A stretch of DNA of 64,000 bases from NCBI RefSeq assembly GCF_030272615.1, contig NC_081412.1:689946083-690010082 (forward strand). The letters run 5' to 3'. A program made the translations under genes and the position numbers. The notes beneath the pieces are model-generated. The model was not told the origin of the DNA and ran no database searches. It saw only the letters and a list, made by a program, of their open reading frames with translations. This DNA is from Cryptomeria japonica. Lineage: Eukaryota > Streptophyta > Pinopsida > Cupressales > Cupressaceae. Positions 48,767-58,457 of the stretch are shown here, piece after piece. Within the stretch, counting starts at the first letter, position 1. Each line of letters begins with the position of its first letter.

Positions 48767-49245
48767 GATCATATAGTGTTAGTTTTGGTCATAGAATGAC
48801 CAATACATGTATATATATTCTACATTTTTATTGTATATAGATTTGGACATGGCATATGCCACATTTTTGTAATACTTGTATTGACTTGGCAGACATGCCT
48901 TTTTTTATATATATAAATATCGATATTCAATCCAATAAATGTGTAATGAGTTCATTATTTTGTATTCGTTATATTTTGTGGTTGTCCTTTTATAAATTTA
49001 AATGAATATTTGTATATGTAATCAACAATATGAATATAAACAACAAAAATATATGATATAAAGCATTGCAATCATGGAATATGATTTGATAAAATTTATA
49101 AAATGTTGAATTAACCATACAAAACTCCTTGTACTCAGTTCATTATTGTGTATTTGTTGTATTTGGTGGCTGCCCTTTTATAAATTTAAATGAATATTTG
49201 CATATGTAATTAACAATATGAATATAAACAACAAAAATCGACAAT
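48767..49245. repeat. 3' flank of gene A with a ~110 bp tandem duplication
   Basis: About 48946-49056 and 49135-49243 are two copies sharing ttttataaatttaaatgaat and aacaatatgaatataaacaa. The stretch before them is AT-rich and probably the gene A 3'UTR. Confidence 0.7.
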
Positions 49246-49315
49246 ATGAATTTAAACAACAAAGTGTTTGGTGCGAGAGCACCCTCATGCTCGCAATGGT
49301 CAAATTTTATTCCTT

Positions 49316-50130
49316 GTGTGCACAAACTGACATTGCGAGTGTGTCTGGGTGGGCATGTTTATGCTAGGCATGCCCCTGTCGTGCATCCCAAAGCACCAGA
49401 ACATCGAGAGTCATACCCTACCGGTGAGATCTCTCAAGTGCCCTAAGTCCAAAAAATTGTCAAAATTTGACGGACTATTTCTTCCAATCCATGACACATA
49501 CAGTCGATTTGTTTGATCTTGTGGGGTTGCATGAGGCTCATCTACAATGTCCTATCTTGGTTTTCGATGACTTGAAGCCATTTTCAATTAGTAGCATTTT
49601 TTTGCTTGCTCAGTTGCTTGCAAGGAAAAGTTGCAAGATTGGCTAGAATTAATTATGTTCCTCGTGTGCACAAACTGACATTGCGAGTGCATCCGGGTGG
49701 GCATGTTTATGCTAGGCATGCCCCTGTCATCCATCCCAAAGCACTAGAACGTCAAGAGTCATACCCTACCGGTGAGATCTCTCAAGTGCCCTGAGTCCAA
49801 AAAATTGTCAAAATTTGACGAACTGTTTCTTCCAATCCACAACTCATACGGTCAATCTGTTTGATCCCGTGGGGTCACGTGAGATCCTCTACAATGGCCT
49901 ATCTCAATTTTTGACGAATCGAAGCCATTTTCAATTAGTAGCATTTATTCGCCTGCTCAAAAAACCGTTAGTTGCTTGCAAGGAAAAGTTGCAAGATTGG
50001 CTAGAATTGATTTTGTTCCTCGTGTGCACAAACTGACGTCATGAGCGCGTCTAGGTGGGCATGTTTATGCTAGGCATGCCCCTATCATGCATCCCAAAGA
50101 ACCAAAACATCGAGAGTCATACCCTACCGA
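49316..50130. repeat. ~350 bp tandem repeat, 2.3 copies
   Basis: The start phrase gtgtgcacaaactgac is at 49316, 49664 and 50022 (spacing 348 and 358 bp). Each copy continues through gggcatgtttatgctaggca and gagagtcataccctacc. Copies 1 and 2 then share gtgagatctctcaagtgccc and a long tail; copy 3 stops early. Short ORFs in each copy are similar only because the DNA is repeated. Confidence 0.85.
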
Positions 50131-50364
50131 CGCAATGTAGAAGTTGCTTGACAACTTTTTCGATAATTTTTTTTACAACAATGACAATTTTTGCTCAAAT
50201 TGTGTCTAGTTTCAATCTATCACCCCTATAACCCGATAATGACTCAAATAATTATCCATGATTATACAAGAATCAAGAATTCTCATGATTGACCAAGGAC
50301 ACATCACATATACTCAAAACATAGTCACAAAACATTGACACACAAAATAGTCACAAAACATTGT

Positions 50365-50690
50365 CACATATTATTCAAATCAGCTCTTGGCTATTTGATT
50401 ATACAAAAAAATGTCTTACAAATAATCTCATGGGCTTTTATACAAAATTTGGCATTACAATATATGTGATTCAGCTCATCGCCATTTTAATATACAAATC
50501 ATCTCATGGGCTTTTATACAAAATTTGGCATTACAATATGTGTGGTTCAGCTCATTGTCATTTTAATATACAAAATTTGGCATGTACATATGTACAAATC
50601 AGCTCATTGCCACTTAAATATACAAAATTATGCCCCTAAACATGTAAAAATCAGCTCATGGGCATTTATATATACAAAAAACAAATATAG
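50365..50690. repeat. Minisatellite of ~78 bp and shorter units
   Basis: The phrases atctcatgggcttttataca and aaatttggcattacaatat recur at about 50424 and 50501 (78 bp apart). Shortened versions (tcagctcattgccattt, tatacaaaa) continue to 50690. It lies directly 3' of gene B. Confidence 0.85.
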
Positions 50691-50749
50691 AACAATTCGT
50701 TGATGATTTATTCAAAATTCTCAAAATCATTCTACTTTGAACCGTAGAA

Positions 50750-53675
50750 TCAATCAAGTGAGCCTTCAGGATCGGTTCTAACCCGTATTGTGTCAAGTAT
50801 TGCCTCGTGGTCAGATTCATGAAATTTCAATAAAATCTTGTTATGAGGTCTACCACGATACTTCATCAAATGAATATTTGTTGCAACAACAAGGTTAGAG
50901 AAATGAAGAATATGTCTGTGTGTTTCAAAGTCCTCGAACAACCAAACATCAGAATTCTTGATAGGGTATCTCCGAAGCCATGTTCCTATCATGACAATAG
51001 ACCCTATTGGGTACTCAATACCCTCTCTATCAATGATTGTGGTTGTCAATTTTCTTTTAGGCTCAACACAACGACACAAATAGTAATTTGTTCCTTCTTC
51101 ATTGTTCTCTTCTGCAACAACTGCATACACATGACCTGCATTTTATAAAGTGTTAATTAATACCAAAAATAAAGTATGATGTACAACAAAATGAACCAAA
51201 AAGAATACTTGCAAAAAAATTAACTCAAAAAATCACCTGAATCCACTAGGTCGGATACATGGTCAAAATCCACTGATGTCTCCATGTGGCTCAATTGTAG
51301 TGCTTTGAGAATTTGATATGAATCAATGGGAACCAACGGTCTATAAGACCATTTGTCAACCCACTCTTCTGATTCACATTCTTCCCACAAACAATACATG
51401 CATGAAGAGCAAAAACATACCATCTATCTCATATAAATTACTAGTGAACTTGAATTTGAACTCATAAATGAGTGCATGTCACTCGATCCTACAACTGTAC
51501 AACAATCTAGATAGTTTTCAATGTTAGATTCAGTAATCAACCAAAAATATCTATGAACCAATGACGGACCTGGATTACTTGGACCCATCATAGACTTACA
51601 CCATCGCACAATTTTTTCTGCATCTACCAACTCAGCACCACCTTTGTACTTCAATTCTTCCATGGCTAGGGCTCTTTTCACACATGCTCCTGCACCATCG
51701 TGCTCTCCCTTACCATGTCCAGCCTCAGTGAAATTCCAAAAATGTTGTACACTGCTTGTCACATGCATCCTTGTCAACCAATAAAACATCCTTGCATTCT
51801 TGAATTGTGTGGTGCAATTATCTGACCATATTAAGTGTCGGTTGTATTGTATGTTCCTTTCCATTAAACTATCATAGAAAATTTTAAAGCATCCTTGTAC
51901 AAAATCTGATAAATGAGTACGATCATCACTTATGTAGAAGTGATACTCTCTTACAACCTTTCTATCCTCCTCTGTGCTATCATCTTCATGCATGAATGCT
52001 ATGTGTACAAAAATAGAAACTTGTGTAGAGTGATAATACATGGATTGCACTTCATTTTGAGGTTGTAGAGTATAATTTTCAGCGAAATCAATGATAGAGA
52101 CAATGGTGCCAAGAGGAAATGTGTCCTTACACAACTTGAATTGCTCATCTAACCATTGAGCTCTATGTGTATGCATTATGTATTCATAAACTAGTTTCTC
52201 TTGAAACATTTTCATAAATTGAGCTACACAAATATCATTTTTCACTAGATCACATCTCTTCAAATCTTTTCCATCTTTAACTCCATATGTGACTGTCTTG
52301 TATTTTCCAAAAGAAACTAGTTTCGTACCAATTTCATGTGTGCTCTCCAAATGCATGCATCTTGGTAAATGTTGCAAACCACCACATATAGCACAAGAAC
52401 CTTCCAAACAAGGCATATTATAATAAATGCAACCATCATGTCTATTACATAACACACTTGAAATAAATTCTCTTGCTGACTTAGGAGGTGCTTGTATATT
52501 ACATTCCTGCAAAACATCGTTAGTGTGCAAAGTAGAACAAATATGATGAAAAATATCATAATGCATGGAAAATTCAATATGCATCCTACAACAACACGTG
52601 GTGCATACATGATTAATCTTAATATAAAAAGGTTTTGCCATTTCAAAAAATCTTTGAGAAATTTTTATTTGAGGAAACTTTTGAAGGAATCTTTCATAAA
52701 ATTTAGTTTGAGTCATATCCAAATAGTGTTCCACATGTGGCTCATGATTTTTAGACCCAATTCGCCTTCTAACAACATCTCTTTGGTTGGGTGATACTCT
52801 TGTGTTGTCCTACCAAAAAATTTCAATTAATGTTTTTAGTGCATCTACAACAACCTTGTCTTTGCGTGGTAGTCTACCCGAGAATGCCCAAAAAGAATTA
52901 TGGTTGGGTTCCTCTATTTGTTCTCGCCTCTTTAATGCTTTACTTAATGTTGTTCTACTAACGTTCAATGACTTGCTTTTTCTTCTTATCAAACGATCTT
53001 TTTTTATTTTCTTGCTCATTATGGTTGATGTAATGACACATTGAGTAGCATTAGAATCTTTACTACGTGATTTTGAACCAATAGATTGATATGCATCAAA
53101 TAGATTTTTGACAATAGTTCTTTCACTGTTACTTTCAGATGATCTTAGGCCTAGAATTTTCATTGTCTCTCTAAAATTCAAATTTTTAATCATTTGAACA
53201 ATTAATTGACATCTTGCAGTTTGATTTAAGTTTTTAAATTGTTTTGCCATATTCTTTTAACCATTCTCCTACAAGTTCGTTCATTCATTTTATTGGGCAT
53301 TCACTTCAATATATTCTCATCAATGTCAATTAGATACTTTGGTTTCCTACAAATGATTCTAGGAGGTGTTAACATCGGTGCATTATGTACATTCAATTCA
53401 TCAAGTAGAGAAGGTGTAATATGTTCATCATTTAATTGATTATTCAATGCGGTATATTCTTCAATTGCATTAGGTTCAAACGGTAAATTATCAAATGTTT
53501 CTTCTTCAATTGCATTAGGTGCATTATATTCGTTTGGTAAATCGAATTGAGATGTTGAGGTTGACATACCTTCTTCTCCCATTGTTCTTATGTCATGCAA
53601 TTTCTTCATACGCTACCTTTGTCTTTCCTTTTGATCCTCTCGTTGTTCCATCGTTCCTTGCTTGTTCTTTCCCAT
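50750..53675 (-). pseudogene. Gene B: transposase-like protein with Cys/His clusters and candidate D-D-E triad
   Basis: Main frame: 53250 to 51237, intron 51136-51236 (GT...AG, 101 bp), second exon 51135-50750. The spliced frame is exactly 800 codons with the stop. N-terminus: helical basic segment with LNVSRTTLSKALKRREQIE, helix-turn-helix-like, then WAFSGRLPRKDKV. Middle: Cys/His clusters (HVCTTCCCRMH; C-x5-C-x6-C-x4-C-x2-C). Candidate catalytic core: IIDFAENYTLQ (D388), then EVQSMYY, WSDNCTTQFKN (D477) and GHGKGEHDGAG (E516). Exon 2 (GHVYAVVAEEN, YYLCRCVEP, GSIVMIGTW) looks like a separate small domain. A further N-terminal part (ATG 53675, MGKNKQGTMEQRED) joins by a frameshift near 53240. 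Stops: TAG 53612, TGA about 53301, TAG 52810, TAG 51424; TAG 52810 falls between FW and DNTRVSPNQRDVVRRR. The D-D-E reading is inference; I cannot name the family. Confidence 0.65.
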
Positions 53676-54007
53676 GGTTGAGATCTATTGACCTAAATAG
53701 AATCATATTACATATATATGTAAAGAAAAGTTCAAAAATAAATAAATAACCATAAGTATGCATCTTATCACTATTTTTTGGAATCAAACTATTAAACAAT
53801 CACAATTTAATCATTTGAAACCATGCAAAAACAAAAAAATAATAAAAACAACAATTCAATCATTTGAAATCATGCAAAAAACAAAAAATTCACTTACTTT
53901 TATGTATACAACAATGATAGAAGTGCAGACACAGTTCCAATGGGGCCTTCAACGACCTCAAAAACTTCTTTTGAGGCCGTTGAGGCTCTTGGGCAACTAA
54001 AACTATG
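53676..54007. other. 5' flank of gene B, with a hairpin at 53946-53986
   Basis: AT-rich, with cttaccttt-like low complexity. A strong inverted repeat pairs CCTTCAACGACCTCAAAA (53946-53963) with TTTTGAGGCCGTTGAGG (about 53970-53986) around a short loop. No promoter motif can be assigned. Confidence 0.6.
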
Positions 54008-54131
54008 TCTATAAACTGCGTATGCACTGCTGGGCCATAAAATGTTGGCAAGCCCAACGGTATTCTCAGCTTATGAGTAATAAGTACCGCATACGTGCTT
54101 ATGAGTAAAAAGTATCACATACGTGCTAATA
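54008..54131 (-). repeat. Right subterminal repeat cluster
   Basis: tgcgtatgcactgc (about 54017), ccgcatacgtgcttatgagt (about 54089) and tcacatacgtgctaataag (about 54116) repeat the motif found at the left cluster. The last two form a ~29 bp direct repeat with the phrase ttatgagtaanaagta. Confidence 0.65.
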
Positions 54132-54159
54132 AGCCTTAAAAAAGTTATGGAAGGGTTAT

Positions 54160-54370
54160 GGAGGAAGGGAAAGGGAGAGAGGGAGAGAAGAGGGGGGGAA
54201 GGGAGAGAGAAGGAGAGGAGAGGGGAGAGGGAGAGAGAGGGGGAGAGAGGGAGAGGAGAGGGGAGAGGGAGAGAGAGGGAGAGGAGAGGGGAGAGGGAGA
54301 TAGAGGGAGAGAGGGAGAGAACATGGGAGGAAGGGAGAGGGAGAGGGAGGGAGAGAAGAGGGGGGAGGGA

Positions 54371-54465
<95 letters not shown>

Positions 54466-54528
54466 AAGGGAGGGAGAGGAGAGAGGGAGAGGAGAGGGGA
54501 GAGGAAGAGAGAGAGAGAGGGAAGGAGA

Positions 54529-54573
<45 letters not shown>
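54160..54573. repeat. Polypurine tract with (GA)n, ending in a gap
   Basis: Almost pure A/G for 414 bp on the plus strand (two or three interruptions near 54301 and 54321), including (GA)n at about 54380-54461 and 54535-54573. The Arg/Glu/Gly ORFs across it are artefacts. Confidence 0.95.
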
Positions 54574-55073
54574 NNNNNNNNNNNNNNNNNNNNNNNNNNN
54601 NNNNNNNNNNNNNNNNNNNNNNNNNNNNNNNNNNNNNNNNNNNNNNNNNNNNNNNNNNNNNNNNNNNNNNNNNNNNNNNNNNNNNNNNNNNNNNNNNNNN
54701 NNNNNNNNNNNNNNNNNNNNNNNNNNNNNNNNNNNNNNNNNNNNNNNNNNNNNNNNNNNNNNNNNNNNNNNNNNNNNNNNNNNNNNNNNNNNNNNNNNNN
54801 NNNNNNNNNNNNNNNNNNNNNNNNNNNNNNNNNNNNNNNNNNNNNNNNNNNNNNNNNNNNNNNNNNNNNNNNNNNNNNNNNNNNNNNNNNNNNNNNNNNN
54901 NNNNNNNNNNNNNNNNNNNNNNNNNNNNNNNNNNNNNNNNNNNNNNNNNNNNNNNNNNNNNNNNNNNNNNNNNNNNNNNNNNNNNNNNNNNNNNNNNNNN
55001 NNNNNNNNNNNNNNNNNNNNNNNNNNNNNNNNNNNNNNNNNNNNNNNNNNNNNNNNNNNNNNNNNNNNNNNNN
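54574..55073. other. Assembly gap, 500 N
   Basis: Exactly 500 undetermined bases, a usual placeholder for a gap of unknown size. It starts inside (GA)n, so the repeat probably caused the break. Confidence 0.98.
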
Positions 55074-55396
55074 ACCCCTAATCAGATTATCGAATTTCTA
55101 ATCAATCACGCTTCGAGTACTTTTGAGCAATTTTCTTACCTACTTGCTTTCAATCATCTGTGTGCACTTGTAGGTGAGATCCACAACCAAACTATTTGAA
55201 GAGGAAAGAAGAACAATGGAGCCGCATGAAGGAAACATTTGGATTTACATCTGGTTTGCATAATCTTTTTGAATGTTTTATCTTTATGTCTCTATTGAAT
55301 GTGTTTAGGATAGATCGTTGCAATGTGCTTTCGTGATTGAGCTAATGATTAGTATGTTTATCTTGTTTGTGATGATTTCCTATTTCCTATGCTACA
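55074..55396 (+). repeat. 3' portion of an LTR of a tRNA-Trp-primed Ty3-type element
   Basis: The end at GCTACA is followed by TTAAT and a primer-binding site. The 5' part of the LTR is lost in the gap. Confidence 0.65.
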
Positions 55397-55401
55397 TTAA
55401 T

Positions 55402-55420
55402 TGGTGAACCCGACGTGAAC
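55402..55420 (+). other. Primer-binding site, tRNA-Trp type
   Basis: TGGTGAACCCGACGTGAAC is the complement of ...GTTCACGTCGGGTTCACCA. From memory, plant tRNA-Trp ends CACGTCGGGTTCA plus CCA, and the implied acceptor strand pairs with its 5' GGATCCG (with G-U pairs). Confidence 0.75.
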
Positions 55421-56588
55421 ACTAACAATCTAATCCCTTTATTGTGTCTTTGAGTGCTTTTGAGTTGATTTGCAGGTCAAAAAAAACCCCAAAAAAACAG
55501 GGTCGTGCAGGGTTTTCTGGAGACTTCTGCGCCTGTGTGAAGCAACTTGCGCCTGTGTTGAAGACATTCTGCGCCTGTGTCATGACTTTCTGCGCCTGTG
55601 TAAAGGCCAAAACAGAGGTAAAAATGCAGTGGTTTTACTTGAAAATTGTCTTGTTTTTGCATTTTGTTTTCTGTGTTTTGGTTTTTGGTACTAATTATTT
55701 GTGCACCATCTTGGCATACACGCATGGCAAAGACAACAAATTAAACTACTAAACATGTTTTATGCAGAATCGATAGTCAAAGAATAAATATCTCAAACTT
55801 CTAACTTGGGTTTTGCAGGTTGCCTTGGAGAAACAAGTAAACTTGGTGTTTGTCATTAATGTTTTAGGCACCTAGTGATTTCTAATAGGTTGGAATGAAT
55901 ATGTTTTTGCTTTGAATGTTGAGTGTGACATTGGAGTAGGAGAGTATGCTCTCATCCTTCTTAGGGTGATCAGAAATCCAGATCTTCAATACCATGCTCA
56001 TGTCTTTGATTGTTTGTCACCTTTAGAGGGCCTGCCTTCCCGACCATTTGCTTTTGCAAGCAAGTGATAATCGTGAGAAGGGAACGATCCAAAGTGAGTA
56101 CGGCTAGAATACCTTGGCATTCTAACTCACTATAAAAAAATACCTGATGAGCGAAAGCTTTGAAGGAAGGGTTATGTGGGAATTGCAGTTACTTGGGAAG
56201 TGATGACCCTTGAACTCTTTCTCATATCAACATCTAAGTAGGACCTCACGGTCTAAATCGTGCTTGCGTGACTACATTTGTTTGGTATCTTGATGGGCTT
56301 AATGTCTCAATCACTCTTGCGTGACATCAAGGAGTAATCCTTAACAGAAATCCTTACTACACACCTTGTTTTAGAGGCCGAAAAACCCTTCTAGTTGCTT
56401 GAGAAGGACAAGTTTGGATACTTGGAAGAGATACTAAGTTCGCCATGGGGAGATTTCCATGGGGACTGATGCTTGGCTGCCCTGAGAAGTGAGTACCGTG
56501 GAGGGGAGCCCGTGGGGTCAAGCATCTAGGTATTCTCCTTGAATCCCATAATGAGTCTACCTCTCAAGTACCTAATGTCCTTGCCTAC
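55421..56588 (+). other. Leader of the tRNA-Trp-primed element, interrupted by the next element
   Basis: No convincing ORF. At 55523-55608 a 21-22 bp unit (core ctgcgcctgtgt) repeats four times. The rest has no readable gag. The element at 56589 inserted here, duplicating CCTAC (56584-56588); the continuation would lie beyond the window. Confidence 0.55.
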
Positions 56589-57814
56589 TGTAAAGCGGAA
56601 AATCGCGATCGAACCCTAGTTGCTCTCCCCTCTTCCAACTCCAAGGAGAGAGAAGGGAGGTTCACTAGGGTTGATGGTTTTCACTTAGGGGAGAGACTTT
56701 ACATTCAAAGAGAGGTTGAAACTCACAAGATCCAATCCCACGCAATGCAATATTGGATGCTAAATGAGTTTCAAGGGTTATGACAGCAAGGCTACCCTCT
56801 TTTGTAAAGAATGTGCATAGAAGAATTAAGCTAGGAATGCATAGAAAGTGAGAAAGATTCACTTATAAACTGAGATAGGAATACAGTATGAAGCTGCGGA
56901 CCTGGAATTAGCAGTAAAATGTCGATACGGCGCTGTCCTGTAAATTTGAGCGAAAGTTGCCGGGACGATGGCGCCCGAGCGCCACGGTCCTCCGAAAAAT
57001 CTGCGAAACGAAGGGGGATTTGTTCGTCTCTGCACAAGGATTCCAGATCTTCAATTTCAGCCATGTACCTGCAACCTACACACAGAAAAGCGAAGATGAT
57101 TGGGGGGTTAGGGATTAGGGGTTTTCCTTTAGGTCAAACCTCGGTTTTGGAATTAACCAAGAAATGAGCAATGCTGTAAATGTAAATGTCTGTAATGAAA
57201 AACAAGTACTAATACCTTGTTGTAAGGATGTTTGTATCCTTAAGTGCGAAGGTATAGATGTTGTATGTTGTAGTAGTATGTTGTAAGTGATCTCCTCTTC
57301 AATGCTTGAATCCTTGTCTTGAATGCAACACTTAGCCTTGAATGGAGACTTGAAATGATCAATTGCTTGAAGGAATGCTTGAATGCTTGAGTATAGTTTC
57401 CACGCTTTTTTCCGTCATGTATGTATCTCCCCAAATGAGAGAGGAAAATGTAGTTTATATACTTGTCATTTAGGGTTGATAGACTGATTTTCCCGACCTT
57501 AGGCCGACCAGGAAAGATAATTTTCCAATTTGCAAACATAAAGACCCGAAGTCCAAAAGAGACCGAACCCAAAATAGGACCCAGGGACCAGGGCGCTGGG
57601 CACCCTAGTCCTGAAGGACCAGGGCGCTGGGCACTCTGGTCCCACCTCCCAGGACAGCAGGATGCAAAGGAGGTTCAGGCCAGGGTGCAAGAAAATGCAG
57701 TTTTCAGCGTCATAATCAGGTTTCGGGGTCTCCATTCAGGTTGCGTGTTGCGTCGCCATCGTGAAGACCGAAATGGAGTCGAAATTGCAAGTGTCACAAT
57801 TTTAGGACGCTACA
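56589..57814 (-). repeat. 3' LTR (minus orientation)
   Basis: 1226 bp, TGTAAAGCGG...GACGCTACA. It contains a GC-rich module (56961-56992) found again in the leader, and a ~31 bp near-palindromic tandem repeat, GGACCAGGGCGCTGGGCAC (57585 and 57616). The minus-strand purine tract CTGGGGGCTAAA abuts it at 57815-57826. Confidence 0.9.
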
Positions 57815-58457
57815 TTTAGCCCCCAGTGGACTAAGGATCTTACGACTTCGATTGACAAAGTAAAAGGGAAGATCACGAGGGAGAACCATGACTGTCAGTA
57901 GTAAGGTTCCCTCACTATGAGTCATGCAAGAAAGATATCAAAAATTTTCAAGGCAAAGCTAAATTTGTCAAGAAATTTTCAAGTATCTTGAAAAGATATG
58001 AATGGGATGTATGCCCCCCTACATTAAAGCGATCACACACGCCTCACCGGGGGTGATTGCTTTAAGGTAGTGATACATATAAGGAATGAGAAGGGAAAGG
58101 AGCACATTATCACAAGGATTTAGCCCCCAAGTGTGAGATAAGCCCAAGGATAATAGACACAAAACACAAAGCACGAGGTGACTTCACTTTCCTCGGGGTC
58201 AGTATGCTGTATGATAATTCATGTATATATATCATATGTATGTATGCATAATTGTTCTTCATTCCCCAATCAAGGAAGGTCACCTAGAAGAAGGGAACAC
58301 ATGTGTCTTTTGAGTCAACATGAGAGAGATCGAGAGATCTCAATACTTTGCATCGTCCTCAAGTAGACAACACTAAGGACAACAAATAGAAGAATGAGAA
58401 TAACATATAGAAGAAGTAACACAAGAGAGGAGGAGAGAATCTGTTATGCTAATGTAA
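57815..58457 (-). other. Purine tract and 3' untranslated region
   Basis: Non-coding between the ORF end and the 3' LTR. A second tract-like phrase (tagcccccaagtgtgagat, about 58121) lies about 300 bp inside, and could be a second plus-strand primer. Confidence 0.6.

Larger units (their letters stand above)
45811..54131. mobile_element. Candidate two-gene DNA transposon of unassigned superfamily
   Basis: About 8.3 kb bounded by clusters of short GCGTACGC-like repeats (45811-46022 and about 54008-54131) contains two convergent, intron-bearing genes: gene A on the plus strand (46144-48766) and gene B on the minus strand (53675-50750). Between them lie several blocks of tandem repeat. Gene B has Cys/His clusters and a candidate D-D-E triad. 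Convergent genes around a repetitive middle resemble MuDR in layout, but gene B shows no MULE, hAT, CACTA or PIF signature that I recognise. True ends, terminal inverted repeats and TSD are not established; the right end runs into a purine tract and a gap. Both genes carry premature stops. Confidence 0.55.

Noticed and set aside
49246-49794. Two similar ORFs of about 65 codons containing LTLRVCLGGHVYARHAP-like text
   Set aside because: Their similarity comes from the ~350 bp DNA tandem repeat. The third copy does not keep the frame.
49316-50690. CRISPR-like spaced repeats
   Set aside because: Units are long, adjacent and degenerate without unique equal-length spacers, and the DNA is nuclear plant sequence.
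54123-55199. Long Arg/Glu/Gly ORFs across the purine tract and gap
   Set aside because: They are translations of (GA)n and of undetermined bases.
56831-57167. ORFs on both strands in the LTR, repeated at 63302-63638
   Set aside because: They lie inside the LTR, overlap on opposite strands, and recur only because the LTR is duplicated.
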